This document shows positions 54,490 through 62,625 of a DNA stretch of 64,000 nucleotides, in pieces. Source of the DNA: Halopseudomonas phragmitis (GTDB lineage: Bacteria > Pseudomonadota > Gammaproteobacteria > Pseudomonadales > Pseudomonadaceae); the NCBI RefSeq assembly GCF_002056295.1, contig NZ_CP020100.1, positions 3,867,501 to 3,931,500 on the forward strand, read 5' to 3'. The notes beneath the pieces were generated by a model, which was not told the origin of the DNA, did not search any database, and saw nothing but the letters and a program-made list of their open reading frames with translations. Each line of letters opens with the position of its first letter. The first letter of the stretch is position 1. The position numbers and the translations under genes were made by a program.

Positions 54490-54517
54490 CAACGGGCCAC
54501 CCGTAGGCAGCCCGTTG
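54490..54517 (-). terminator. Hairpin between recA and recX
   Basis: CAACGGGC and GCCCGTTG pair around a 12-base interior with a short GT-rich tail on the minus strand. It is probably a leaky terminator that lowers recX expression relative to recA, as known in E. coli. Confidence 0.55.
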
Positions 54518-54537
54518 CTTAGACCTAGCAACCTGGT

Positions 54538-55575
54538 TCAGGCGTCCAGTTCGGCGCTGTCTTCAACCGCCGCCTTGGCATTGCCCGGCTTGGCCAGCAA
54601 CTGGTCGCGAATGGCCTTCTCAATCTCGTCGGCCACCTGTGGGTTGTCTTCGAGGAACTTGGCGGCATTGGCCTTGCCCTGACCGATCTTGCTGCCCTGG
54701 TAGCTGTACCAGGCACCGGATTTCTCGACCAGACCAATCTGCACACCCAGATCGATGATCTCGGCATTGTGGTAGATGCCAGTGCCGTAGAGGATCTGGA
54801 ACTCGGCCTGGCGGAACGGCGGAGCCACCTTGTTCTTGACCACTTTGACCCGGGTCTCACTACCGACCACTTCGTCACCGTCCTTGACCGCGCCGGTACG
54901 GCGAATATCCAGGCGCACCGAGGAATAGAACTTCAGGGCATTACCACCGGTGGTGGTTTCTGGGTTGCCGAACATTACCCCGATCTTCATACGGATCTGG
55001 TTGATGAAGATCACCAGGCAGTTGGCATTCTTGATGTTGCCGGTAATCTTGCGCAGTGCCTGAGACATCAGACGGGCCTGTACGCCGACGTGATGATCAC
55101 CCATCTCGCCCTCGATCTCGGCCTTGGGTACCAACGCCGCTACCGAGTCGACAATGATCACGTCAACCGCATTGGAGCGTACCAGCATGTCGGTGATTTC
55201 CAGCGCCTGCTCACCGGTATCGGGCTGCGAAACCAGCAGGTCGTCGACGTTGACGCCAAGCTTGCCGGCGTACTCGGGGTCCAGTGCGTGCTCGGCATCG
55301 ACGAAGGCGCAGGTGGCGCCATGCTTCTGTGCCTGGGCAATGACCGACAGAGTCAGGGTGGTTTTACCGGAAGATTCCGGGCCGTAGATTTCAACGATCC
55401 GGCCCTTGGGCAGTCCACCAATACCGAGGGCGATATCCAGCCCCAGAGAACCAGTCGAGATAGCCGGAATGGCCTGGCGCTCATGGTCGCCCATGCGCAT
55501 CACGGCGCCTTTGCCAAACTGACGTTCAATCTGACTCAAAGCCGCGGAAAGCGCCTTCTTTTTGTTCTCGTCCAT
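54538..55575 (-). CDS. recA: Recombinase RecA
   Basis: A 345-residue RecA. Walker [10 protein letters not shown], the Walker B region [11 protein letters not shown], and the L2 loop with [17 protein letters not shown] are all present, and the acidic-rich tail is complete. It mediates strand exchange and LexA auto-cleavage. The LexA box lies 44 nt upstream. The next gene downstream is recX. Confidence 0.98.
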   Translation of the reverse strand: MDENKKKALSAALSQIERQFGKGAVMRMGDHERQAIPAISTGSLGLDIALGIGGLPKGRIVEIYGPESSGKTTLTLSVIAQAQKHGATCAFVDAEHALDPEYAGKLGVNVDDLLVSQPDTGEQALEITDMLVRSNAVDVIIVDSVAALVPKAEIEGEMGDHHVGVQARLMSQALRKITGNIKNANCLVIFINQIRMKIGVMFGNPETTTGGNALKFYSSVRLDIRRTGAVKDGDEVVGSETRVKVVKNKVAPPFRQAEFQILYGTGIYHNAEIIDLGVQIGLVEKSGAWYSYQGSKIGQGKANAAKFLEDNPQVADEIEKAIRDQLLAKPGNAKAAVEDSAELDA

Positions 55576-55618
55576 TGTGCATCCTCTCTGGAGTGACGGG
55601 TGGTCGACGAATCAACTA

Positions 55619-55634
55619 CTGTATATTTGGTCAG
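55619..55634 (-). promoter_or_regulatory. LexA (SOS) box of recA
   Basis: The plus-strand reading CTGTATATTTGGTCAG fits the 16-bp CTG-N10-CAG LexA consensus. It lies 44 bp upstream of the recA start. Confidence 0.88.
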
Positions 55635-55678
55635 TATTATTCCATAGAAGACTGGCCTCGCCTACCCCTCTTTTCAGT

Positions 55679-56188
55679 TCAGAGTGCCAACGGCTTGGCA
55701 ACCCGCTTCTCCAACCCTTCCAGCGCCTTGAGCACGGTCTGGGCTCGCACTTCACGGCGGTTACCCTGCAGTCGTCGACACTCGCTGTGCACCTCACCGC
55801 CGCGCACCGCCCAGGCAAACCATACAGTGCCTACCGGCTTTTGCGCCGAACCGCCATCAGGCCCGGCAATGCCGCTGACTGCCACCGCCAGATCGGCACC
55901 GGCGGCCTCCAGGGCGCCCTGAGCCATGGCCCGCACCACAGGTTCACTGACCGCACCGTGCTCGGCCAGGTCGGTTTCGCTAACCCCCAGCAGGCGTGCC
56001 TTGCTGGCGTTGGCGTACGTAACGAACCCGGTCTCGAACCAGGCCGAGCTGCCGCTGACCCGGGTAATGGCCTCGGCGATACCGCCGCCAGTACAGGACT
56101 CGGCGGTGGTTACCGTCAGTCCATGACGGCGCAGCGCATTGCCAAGCCGGGCAGCAGCGGTATCGATCAACGGATCGTAATGCGACAT
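55679..56188 (-). CDS. cinA: CinA-family nicotinamide-nucleotide amidase (PncC-type)
   Basis: A 169-residue single-domain CinA C-terminal protein: [33 protein letters not shown] and [18 protein letters not shown]. It deamidates nicotinamide mononucleotide in NAD salvage. AAGGAG is 5 nt before the ATG. It is divergent from the mutS remnant at 56255; in Pseudomonas cinA and mutS are neighbours. Confidence 0.95.
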   Translation of the reverse strand: MSHYDPLIDTAAARLGNALRRHGLTVTTAESCTGGGIAEAITRVSGSSAWFETGFVTYANASKARLLGVSETDLAEHGAVSEPVVRAMAQGALEAAGADLAVAVSGIAGPDGGSAQKPVGTVWFAWAVRGGEVHSECRRLQGNRREVRAQTVLKALEGLEKRVAKPLAL

Positions 56189-56254
56189 GTGTTCTCCTTG
56201 AGCGGGTTTGCGTAGACTATCGGGCTGTTTTCATTCGACTGACCAGGGACTTTC

Positions 56255-56314
56255 ATGAGCCGCGCCGAGAAATCCGCCAGCCATACGCCAATGATGCAAC
56301 AACGCACCGCATAA
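56255..56314 (+). pseudogene. mutS: Truncated 5' end of mutS, interrupted by the phage element
   Basis: A start codon with AGGGA 5 nt upstream opens a frame beginning MSRAEKSASHTPMMQQ, which carries the HTPMMQQ block found at the start of MutS proteins. The normal continuation (roughly YLRLKAQHP in E. coli) is replaced by R-T-A and a stop. Only about 16 native codons remain. The rest of mutS must lie at the far end of the element, outside the window. The normal cinA/mutS neighbourhood supports the identity. Confidence 0.9.
56281..56302. other. Putative phage attachment site (left end) within mutS codons 10-16
   Basis: The boundary between mutS coding sequence (CATACGCCAATGATGCAACA) and foreign sequence falls right after these bases. 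An att core shared with the other end is expected here. The partner copy is outside the window, so its exact limits are inferred. Confidence 0.65.
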
Positions 56315-56556
56315 ACTCGACAAAATCTTTTATTTTCAATCGGTTGAAGCAAAGTTACTGCGCAGCAGAAATAGAAAAAATAGCGCTTATTGGCATGTAA
56401 TGGCGCACACTTTGCCCCAATCCTGCCCCACGCTTGCGGCACTTACGCACCCCAAGCACCCGCTGCACTGGCAGGATATACCCCCAATACCGCACACCAC
56501 CAGCCCGCTCAGCTGACAGGCACAGCACTGCCAGATAAATGGCGGGCGATCAGAGC
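56315..56556. other. Non-coding left end of the phage element
   Basis: This stretch of about 240 bases starts AT-rich and then becomes GC-rich. A 66-codon plus-strand frame with a TTG start (56390-56590) has no ribosome site and resembles nothing I know. No integrase gene is present. Confidence 0.5.
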
Positions 56557-57417
56557 CTATGAACAGGCCCTGACCGGAATCATTGACTGACAAACCTCCA
56601 ACGCAGGCAAAGTATCCAGTTGATACACATACGGCCGCGCCCCACCTGGTCTAGTAGGTGACAGCCGCACCCGCTTGTAGCCGAGCAACCGCAGGCAGCT
56701 ACCAACGGAGGTTTGGGTGCCTCGATCATTGACCAACTGCAGGGCTTCTATCACTTGCTGCACGCTGAAGCCTTGCGGCCAATCATTGGCAACCAGGTGT
56801 GCGCGGATGCGTTGCTGCAGCTCATAGGCCTTGCGCTGTGGCGCGGGCATGTCTGGGCCATCCAGCCAGGGGCTGGCGTCCAACTCGGCTGCCAGATCCA
56901 CCCCGGTGGTGCGCTCGGCGGCCTGGTTGGCGCGGGTGGCGGCCAGCCGGCGCGGCATGCCCATGCTGCGGCCGACGGTGTAGAGCGAGCGGAACACCCG
57001 CCCCGCAGCCACCACCTCTTCCGCTTCTACCCGTGACGACCTCGGTACCGGCTCGGGGTCAGCTTGCGTGTTGGGCATAACGTACCCGCCATATTTGCGG
57101 ATGCTGGGCAGCACCTCAGAGGTGACCCACTTCTTAAAGCGCTTGGCCGAGGCCTTGCGGCTGCGCAGGATGGCGGAATACAGGCCGGATTCGTTGATGA
57201 TGGTCATCTCGCGGATCTGCGAAACACCATTGACCGAGCTGGTACCCACATTGTGGGTACCAGCTTCATCAGAATCCAGCATACGAGTCATCTTCTCCGC
57301 ATCCCGATACTCAAGCGCTCGCGACAGATCGCTCGCTACCCACCACGGCTCACCATCCACAAGCACCACACGCACCGGCTTGTCATCAAACGCGAACTCG
57401 ATGATAGGCTGGCTCAT
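56557..57417 (-). CDS. Phage antirepressor, Bro-N domain
   Basis: A 286-residue protein. Residues 1 to about 110 form a Bro-N domain: WWVASDLSRALEYRDAEKM, the central MTIINESGLYSAILRSRK and FKKWVTSEVLPSIRKYGGY. The C-terminal region (from about 195) looks like a separate, probably DNA-binding domain. Such proteins oppose phage repressors or act as regulators. GGGAGG lies 6 nt before the ATG, which overlaps the upstream stop as ATGA. Confidence 0.85.
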   Translation of the reverse strand: MSQPIIEFAFDDKPVRVVLVDGEPWWVASDLSRALEYRDAEKMTRMLDSDEAGTHNVGTSSVNGVSQIREMTIINESGLYSAILRSRKASAKRFKKWVTSEVLPSIRKYGGYVMPNTQADPEPVPRSSRVEAEEVVAAGRVFRSLYTVGRSMGMPRRLAATRANQAAERTTGVDLAAELDASPWLDGPDMPAPQRKAYELQQRIRAHLVANDWPQGFSVQQVIEALQLVNDRGTQTSVGSCLRLLGYKRVRLSPTRPGGARPYVYQLDTLPALEVCQSMIPVRACS

Positions 57418-57881
57418 GACTCACCCTCCCCGCAGCGCTCATCAGAATGCAGCCCGGCATTGACCAGGGCCAGCAGCGCCTTATCGCTCTGGGCATCCAA
57501 GCCGCCTTCCAGATTGCATGCAGCCACCTCTAACCACGCGTCCAGCTCAGAGAAAAAGCCAACCACCTGGCCGCGCAGTGCTGCTTGCTCCGGCGTCAGC
57601 ACGCTCGCAGCGGGAGGCCCGATCATGTCCAGCACGATCCACTGGAGCGCGCCCAGGCCTTCAGGGCGGCCGTGCTGCTTGAGGTACTTCAGGTAAATGC
57701 GAGCCAACCCACGCCCCGCATCGTTACCACCGGCGTAGCCGCCCGTTCTGGGCACAGCCCAAAAGCTGAACTGGGTGCGGCCGCGCACTGGGCCAATGAA
57801 GGGTAAGCGATGCAGCGGGAGATCCCGCCGGTTGTTGAAGTGCAGCGGAGCAGCCGCCGACGCCTGCGCTTGAACGCTCAT
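57414..57881 (-). CDS. Hypothetical phage protein, 155 residues
   Basis: An unrecognised protein with GGAGG 6 nt before its ATG. It starts in an ATGA overlap with the small gene before it and ends in an ATGA overlap with the antirepressor gene, so the three are one translational unit. The sequence is soluble, with a long helix-rich C-terminal half (ALRGQVVGFFSELDAWLEVAA). No catalytic motif is visible. Position suggests a regulatory or early phage function. Confidence 0.7.
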   Translation of the reverse strand: MSVQAQASAAAPLHFNNRRDLPLHRLPFIGPVRGRTQFSFWAVPRTGGYAGGNDAGRGLARIYLKYLKQHGRPEGLGALQWIVLDMIGPPAASVLTPEQAALRGQVVGFFSELDAWLEVAACNLEGGLDAQSDKALLALVNAGLHSDERCGEGES

Positions 57882-58051
57882 TGGGCACCTCCACGCGCTT
57901 CCAGGTCACGGGCTTTGGCCATGGCGGTGTTATACCGCTTGAGCCGGACAGACAGGGAGGAGTCAGCGTGCAGCGCGGTCAGTGCCTGGGCACGGTAGCG
58001 GGCGGCGCGATTTTTGAACGGATTGAGGGTAAGAACGGGAAGTTTCGGCAT
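57878..58051 (-). CDS. Small basic phage protein, 57 residues
   Basis: A short gene with AGAGG 9 nt before its ATG at 58051. The peptide starts MPKLPVLTLNPFKNRAARYR and is helical and strongly basic in its first two thirds. Its stop overlaps the next start as ATGA, the same arrangement as the following two genes. That coupling is the main evidence that it is real. Function unknown. Confidence 0.6.
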   Translation of the reverse strand: MPKLPVLTLNPFKNRAARYRAQALTALHADSSLSVRLKRYNTAMAKARDLEARGGAQ

Positions 58052-58419
58052 GATCACAGGCCTCTGGTATGCGGTGCTTTCCGCTTACCCCGTCGCCAAA
58101 CAGGGTGAGCGAACCGTGCAGGTTGGCGAACCGGCTACCAGTAACCGGCAGACCCGAAGGTCTCCCACACGGCCCGCCCATAAAGGCCTTGCCGTGTTGC
58201 GGACACAAAAAAACCGCGAAAAGGCGGTGTCCGCCTGGTAGTTACGAGTCGCCAAACCCTTGTCGCTGAATTTGCAGTGACGTAGAAACAGTAGCCGGAT
58301 TCCGGCCCTTGGTCAACGGTATAGTAATACTGTACGCGAACATGGTGGCTCCAACGGTGGGTACCCTTTCGAGGATACCCATCGCCAAATACGGTTCCAC
58401 TCAAGTCGATGTAGTTGCT
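58052..58419 (-). other. Leader region with overlapping short frames, possibly Ash/Icd-like
   Basis: No gene with a clear start and family match is seen in this stretch of nearly 370 bases. Two overlapping minus-strand frames, 57963-58208 (GTG start, containing FMGGPCGRPSGLPVTGSRFA) and 58135-58404 (TTG start), faintly recall the short Ash/Icd-like frames found upstream of phage regulatory genes. A terminator lies inside at 58207-58228. The promoter of the antirepressor operon is expected here. Confidence 0.35.
58207..58228 (-). terminator. Terminator after the PARIS-like pair
   Basis: On the minus strand ACCGC-CTTTTC-GCGGT is followed by a T7 run. The stem is short but the U-tract is good. 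Confidence 0.6.
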
Positions 58420-59265
58420 CTATGCATCGGCCAAAGCACCAATAGCCTCATTTACTGCTTGCTGATAGAACGCAGACTCAGGGCGGCGTCTAATGGAGTT
58501 CTTTAGACACCCAACCGCACTGGCATAAAGAGCATCAAATGAAACACTCTTCTTTGCATTTGATGCACCGGTATTCTTGGAAACATACTTCTGCACCAAG
58601 CTTTCAAGGAAATGCCCCCGAATCAGATTTCTCGTACTTACGTTCGACTCTGCGATTCTTTTAGCCGCCTCTGCAAGCTCCTCCGCTGAGAAAAGCTTTC
58701 CCACCTTAGCAAGGTGCGCTTGCAGCTTCTGTAAATCAAAATCAGGCGACTTCTCAGACACCATAAACCTAGTGCAGTTATCGGGGACCACGGCAACACC
58801 GCGCTGGTAAATATGATTTGCGCAGTCGTATAACACTAGCTGCTCCACAGCCCGAAAGACGTCTTCAAACCACCGTTCGCAGTCAGCCTGGGTTGCACGC
58901 ACTGCACGACACCACACGAACGATATCTCTGCGACTGACTCAACGTTGTACAGGCAGTTTTCGATAGAGTAGCCGTGGGTGTAGAGAATTCGAGGGTCTT
59001 GAATATTCTGCCCTGAAGCACGGATAAAGTCCGAATCTCGTGCTGCCAGAACTTTAAGATCAGCTTCTAATATCTCATTTATTTTCCTGTCAACTTCTGG
59101 TGCACCATACATGGGAAGCACTTCAACCGACACGTCAGACAACTCATCAAAGACTACCTTCCAGAAGGGTATATCGTCATCCCCTTCAACATACAAAACG
59201 ACGTCGCATCGATAAAAAAAGTTCAACACATTTTCTGCATCGGCAGAATAATCAAGAGACGACAT
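58420..59265 (-). CDS. DUF4435/TOPRIM-like protein, candidate PARIS effector (AriB-like)
   Basis: A 281-residue protein. VLYVEGDDDIPFWK near the N-terminus and ARDSDFIRAS some 55 residues on give the Glu and DxD pattern of a TOPRIM nuclease site. SIENCLYN fits DUF4435 proteins. GGAGG lies 9 nt before the start at 59265, which overlaps the ATPase gene by 14 bases. In PARIS, AriB is held by the AriA ATPase and released on detection of a phage anti-restriction protein, then shuts down translation by tRNA cleavage. AT-richer than its neighbours, in keeping with transfer. Confidence 0.75.
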   Translation of the reverse strand: MSSLDYSADAENVLNFFYRCDVVLYVEGDDDIPFWKVVFDELSDVSVEVLPMYGAPEVDRKINEILEADLKVLAARDSDFIRASGQNIQDPRILYTHGYSIENCLYNVESVAEISFVWCRAVRATQADCERWFEDVFRAVEQLVLYDCANHIYQRGVAVVPDNCTRFMVSEKSPDFDLQKLQAHLAKVGKLFSAEELAEAAKRIAESNVSTRNLIRGHFLESLVQKYVSKNTGASNAKKSVSFDALYASAVGCLKNSIRRRPESAFYQQAVNEAIGALADA

Positions 59266-60571
59266 GAAGGATATCCTCCATATCAATTATCGACCCCTTA
59301 TATTTACTTGCAATTTCAGGGGAGTGGGTAGCCACGACTACCTGCGCATTGGGATTAAGGCTTTTAATGGCAGGCACGACTCTCCGCTGCCATGCAATAT
59401 GAAGAGACAACTCCGGCTCATCAGCCAAGAATATATACGACTCCTGTCTCTGCAGCACTGCTTCAGTCAGCAAAATAAGAAGTTGTTTCTCACCAGAGGA
59501 GAGCTTAGAAACCGAGAACTTTTTTGGCTCAACAATTGTCAGAACCCCTGAATCAAACTCAAACCGCTTGCCAACAATAAAGTCAGAAATAATTTTCAGG
59601 AAGAGATCTAATTGACTAAAAACATCTTTGCTGTCTTTCTCAGCTTGAAGCGATAACTCGTAAACTTTACTGATACGTCTGGAAGCCTCGATCGGAGTAA
59701 AGTCTAACTGGTCATCACGCTCAACTCGATCAACTCGCTCACCGCGCGCCTTAAGCTCCTTACGTTCCCGCTCATCATCCAACCAGCTTCGAATCCCTCT
59801 AACCGCCTCATCAACGGCTTTTACATGCTCGTTAATTCTCTTGGTAACTGAACCACCAGAAAGTCCCAGCTGCTTATAAGCAGACATCAGATTTTTGCGT
59901 TCAGAGTCAGCATCGTAAGTCAACGCAAACCCTGTCTTAGCCGGATTAGGCTCTTGCTGATAAAGCAAAGACATAAGAACTTCACGCTGAAGTTCATAAG
60001 AAATATCCCTTGCTTTCTGTGACAGCTCAAGCTGATACTTAGTCAACCCCTGCATCAGCTCTTGCAAGCGAGCATCCACAGGCCCTTGCAACTTCCTATT
60101 ATACGCCCCTCGATCCCCCGCATCGTACTCTTGCGCATTCCTGAACCTGTACACCGAAAGTGATGCCAGAGACACTAGCCCAGCCAGCTCATCCTTGATT
60201 ACTTGAGCCGCTTCAGCAGCGCGCCGCCGATATAGCGACGCACTTCGAATTTCATCGACGCCAATCAAAGGCAAAGCAAATTTTTTCTGACCGATGCTGT
60301 ACTTAGCAAGCGCGAACGGAACATCGTCATGCTTAGTTACACGAACAGTTCGTGTGCTGCCCTCATGACCAAGCTTCACGACCACTGACTCAAACTCATT
60401 TTCCGCCAAAGCAGAAACATCTACCGATAGAACAGCATTCAATATATTCATGAATGTTGTCTTGCCGGTACCATTCTGCCCAATAACAATATTTACATCG
60501 TTATTGAAAGAGCAGAACGCTTTAAACTCTCCCCAGAACCCCTGTATTTCTACATCAATAATCTTGTACAT
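59252..60571 (-). CDS. ABC-type AAA ATPase, candidate PARIS sensor (AriA-like)
   Basis: A 439-residue ATPase. Walker A is GQNGTGKTT (31-39), the ABC signature is KLSSGEKQLL, and Walker B is YIFLADEPELSLH. A His switch, ATHSPEI, is near the end. About 270 residues of mostly helical, charged sequence lie between, as in SMC/OLD-like ATPases. There is no TOPRIM domain in this chain; it is supplied by the overlapping DUF4435 gene. This split pair is the PARIS (AriA-AriB) layout. The weak ribosome site and AT-rich coding sequence stand out from the surrounding phage genes. Confidence 0.78.
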   Translation of the reverse strand: MYKIIDVEIQGFWGEFKAFCSFNNDVNIVIGQNGTGKTTFMNILNAVLSVDVSALAENEFESVVVKLGHEGSTRTVRVTKHDDVPFALAKYSIGQKKFALPLIGVDEIRSASLYRRRAAEAAQVIKDELAGLVSLASLSVYRFRNAQEYDAGDRGAYNRKLQGPVDARLQELMQGLTKYQLELSQKARDISYELQREVLMSLLYQQEPNPAKTGFALTYDADSERKNLMSAYKQLGLSGGSVTKRINEHVKAVDEAVRGIRSWLDDERERKELKARGERVDRVERDDQLDFTPIEASRRISKVYELSLQAEKDSKDVFSQLDLFLKIISDFIVGKRFEFDSGVLTIVEPKKFSVSKLSSGEKQLLILLTEAVLQRQESYIFLADEPELSLHIAWQRRVVPAIKSLNPNAQVVVATHSPEIASKYKGSIIDMEDILHVVS

Positions 60572-60668
60572 TCAGCATCCCTTCCGAGGCGCAATCCAAA
60601 GACTCCCAGACATCTATATACGTCTAGGGCTCCTAGATTAACGCCGGCTCACGCCATCCGCTATGCCT

Positions 60669-60929
60669 TTATGGATGGAAATCCTCCTGATCAATGCACC
60701 CTCGGACCTGCACAGCACACGCAAGCAAGGCGTTCTCCGCTTCATCCAACGCCCTACGCCAATCGTCATTCACTACCAGCGGCTGGCGTGCCGGCAGCAG
60801 GCACGGCACCAGGCTGCACTGTGCTTTCTGAACGGTAGGCTGCGGGATCGGTTGTGGCTGGGCGGGCGTAGAGCAGCCCGAGTTCAACAGGCACATGCTC
60901 AGACAGATACTGCCTAATAGTTTGGTCAT
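60669..60929 (-). CDS. Rz1-like outer-membrane spanin lipoprotein
   Basis: An 86-residue protein with a lipoprotein signal (LLGSICLSMCLLNSGC, lipid-acceptor Cys) followed by a proline-rich stretch (TPAQPQPIPQP). Most of it is encoded in another frame inside the 3' part of the Rz-like gene, the classical embedded Rz/Rz1 arrangement. It would span the periplasm with Rz to fuse the membranes in lysis. Confidence 0.85.
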   Translation of the reverse strand: MTKLLGSICLSMCLLNSGCSTPAQPQPIPQPTVQKAQCSLVPCLLPARQPLVVNDDWRRALDEAENALLACAVQVRGCIDQEDFHP

Positions 60930-61233
60930 TGCGTTTCAGTTCCTCTATCGCTTGTGATTGATTAGCGGCATTGCGGCGCACCTGCTGCCGCAGCAGCTCA
61001 AGCCCTCGGCCGATCTCCGCAATGCGCTCCATTTCCTGCTGCTGCCCTTCCAACACCCTTGCTTGCACCTGGATAAGCTCATCGGCTTTGGCCAGATCCC
61101 GCTCGGCCGTCTCGGCCCTCAACCGCTGCAGCTCGATGCGCGGCGACACAGCCCACCACCCTGCCCACAGCACAACCACCAACAACCCAGCCGCGACCAC
61201 AAGCTGAGCCGCCCATTTCCAGTTTCCAAACAT
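60766..61233 (-). CDS. Rz-like inner-membrane spanin
   Basis: A 155-residue protein: short cytoplasmic start, one membrane segment (VVAAGLLVVVLWAGWWAV), then a long coiled coil (about residues 30-115). GGAGG lies 5 nt before the ATG at 61233. The terminator-plus-RBS module at 61234-61271 precedes it. With the embedded Rz1 gene it makes the spanin pair. Confidence 0.88.
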   Translation of the reverse strand: MFGNWKWAAQLVVAAGLLVVVLWAGWWAVSPRIELQRLRAETAERDLAKADELIQVQARVLEGQQQEMERIAEIGRGLELLRQQVRRNAANQSQAIEELKRNDQTIRQYLSEHVPVELGLLYARPATTDPAAYRSESTVQPGAVPAAGTPAAGSE

Positions 61234-61248
61234 GATTCCTCCAGGCAC

Positions 61249-61271
61249 AAAAAAGCCCGCGGGTGCGGGCT
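61249..61271 (-). terminator. Terminator immediately before the Rz-like gene
   Basis: On the minus strand AGCCCGC-ACCC-GCGGGCT is followed by T6 and then directly by GTGCCTGGAG, the ribosome site of the Rz-like gene. The same arrangement precedes the endolysin gene. Confidence 0.75.
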
Positions 61272-61347
61272 CATGGATGGCAGCAAGGCATCTGCCGGTA
61301 CAAACGCGAGCGTGATAACCTCTGTTTTTTTCAGGGGCGATCAGGGA

Positions 61348-62055
61348 ATGACAAAAAAGCGTTGGGATATACCGAAGCGACCAGCAAAGCAACCTGAAGC
61401 AACAGAGCCACCCGCTTCCCCAAAAAACGGCGAGCTTTTAGGCACCATCACTAAGGTCGTGATTGCCACAAACGGCCTGTTAGCCGGCGCAGGCTACCTT
61501 TTCTTAGCGGGGTATCTCGGCAAGGTTGGCATTGAGATTTCTGAACTAGAGATTGGGCTGCCCTCCTTGCTACTAAATGGCTACATCTTCGCCATCGAGG
61601 CGTTTCTTCACGGCAGCAAGAACATACTCTGGCTAAAGCTGATAGTGCTTTTTTTAATAGTCGCACTGTGTATTTACTGGGTCATAACTCATAACTTCCC
61701 TAACAAGATCAGCAAGGAGCTTGGCGCAGTATTGACTATCGCAAGTGCACCTACAGTCGCTCTGGTTTTTCTGCTCGCCCCGATATGGATACTCAGTATC
61801 GGAGAAGGTAGCGCATTTAATAAGGAGATAACCGAAATGGGCCTATCCTCACAAAAATCTGCAAATAAAACGCAGGTAATTAGCACACCTGACGGACATC
61901 TGAGCGGGCAGCTAGTCATCGCTGACCAGCGATACACCTACCTGCGATCTGGCAACGTGATCTACAAGATCGCCAATGACTCGCAAAAAGTGGTCAGAGC
62001 CATTACGTTTACCTCAGCCGATACTGACGAGCTGGAGGAGCAGGATGGCAAGTAA
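61348..62055 (+). CDS. Membrane protein with soluble C-terminal domain, moron-type cargo
   Basis: A 235-residue protein of unknown family on the strand opposite to the lysis genes. After a charged N-terminus (about 30 residues) it has three or four hydrophobic segments (around 35-60, 65-80, 90-110 and 125-150), then a soluble tail of about 80 residues. AGGGG precedes the ATG at 61348. It sits between endolysin and spanin genes, a common place for moron genes such as superinfection-exclusion proteins. That role is inferred from position only. Confidence 0.7.
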   Translation: MTKKRWDIPKRPAKQPEATEPPASPKNGELLGTITKVVIATNGLLAGAGYLFLAGYLGKVGIEISELEIGLPSLLLNGYIFAIEAFLHGSKNILWLKLIVLFLIVALCIYWVITHNFPNKISKELGAVLTIASAPTVALVFLLAPIWILSIGEGSAFNKEITEMGLSSQKSANKTQVISTPDGHLSGQLVIADQRYTYLRSGNVIYKIANDSQKVVRAITFTSADTDELEEQDGK

Positions 62056-62263
62056 CAACCGCTTAAGAAAAACACCCATCGTAAGGGGTCGCACTGCCCG
62101 CAGCATTGCGCAAGACTACGTTGCGGCCCTCCTGCTCGACTCCTCCAAGCATGCGGATGCGTTCGACAACGAGGCACTGACAGAAGCGGAACGCGAAATT
62201 GCCAGAGATGAGGTTAAGCGCCTCGGTATCGAGTTACTGGAGCGCTATAAGTGCGAGCTGTAG
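62045..62263 (+). CDS. Small helical protein, partner of the preceding membrane protein
   Basis: A 72-residue protein that begins 8 bases inside the end of the preceding gene, so the two are translationally coupled. A basic start (NNRLRKTPIVRGRTAR) is followed by acidic helical sequence (EALTEAEREIARDEVKRLG). No family recognised. Its stop lies 3 nt from the convergent endolysin stop. Confidence 0.62.
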   Translation: MASNNRLRKTPIVRGRTARSIAQDYVAALLLDSSKHADAFDNEALTEAEREIARDEVKRLGIELLERYKCEL

Positions 62264-62266
62264 CAG

Positions 62267-62608
62267 CTACCGCCGCCCATCATGCTCCAGGGAGTAGTGG
62301 TTCCCATCATTGAACCGCCCACCCCAGGCGCCACCCAGAGACTCCCAATACTCACCCAACAGCCGGTGATCCTCTGTTTGGGTGAGGTACCGACCGTCAC
62401 GGAACAAATTGAAGTCCACCGCCAGGCGCTGCTTGTGCAGCGATCCCGCTGAGCTGTACGACTTCTTTTCGCCAACCTGCCCATGCACTCGCGGGTCGCG
62501 GTATGCGTCCCCGAACGTCAGCTCATAGCCATTCTGGTAGGCATACTCGATCAACAGGCCGATCATTCGAGTGAAGCGGCGCTGCTTCTGTCCAAGCGTT
62601 TCTGTCAT
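62267..62608 (-). CDS. Phage endolysin, M15-type peptidase
   Basis: A 113-residue peptidase. SLHKQRLAVDFNLF (the HxxxxxxxD zinc motif) and GNHYSLEH near the C-terminus supply His and Asp zinc ligands, as in the VanY/M15 endolysins of T5 type. It cuts the peptide stem of peptidoglycan. Two ATG codons are adjacent (62611, 62608), preceded by GGAG. It has no signal peptide, so export through a holin is expected; no holin gene is obvious nearby. Confidence 0.85.
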   Translation of the reverse strand: MTETLGQKQRRFTRMIGLLIEYAYQNGYELTFGDAYRDPRVHGQVGEKKSYSSAGSLHKQRLAVDFNLFRDGRYLTQTEDHRLLGEYWESLGGAWGGRFNDGNHYSLEHDGRR

Positions 62609-62625
62609 CATTTTTCTCCAGGCAC

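Noticed and set aside
56390..56590. 66-codon plus-strand frame at the left end of the phage element.
   Set aside because: TTG start, no ribosome site, and overlap with the end of the antirepressor gene.
59252..60571. Interpretation of the ATPase as GajA (Gabija) or an OLD nuclease.
   Set aside because: Those proteins carry the TOPRIM nuclease in the same chain after the ATPase; here it is a separate DUF4435 gene and no UvrD-like helicase is present.
62045..62263. Toxin-antitoxin reading of the small coupled gene and its partner.
   Set aside because: The partner is a 235-residue multi-span membrane protein with no toxin-family motif, and the gene sizes and order do not fit known systems.
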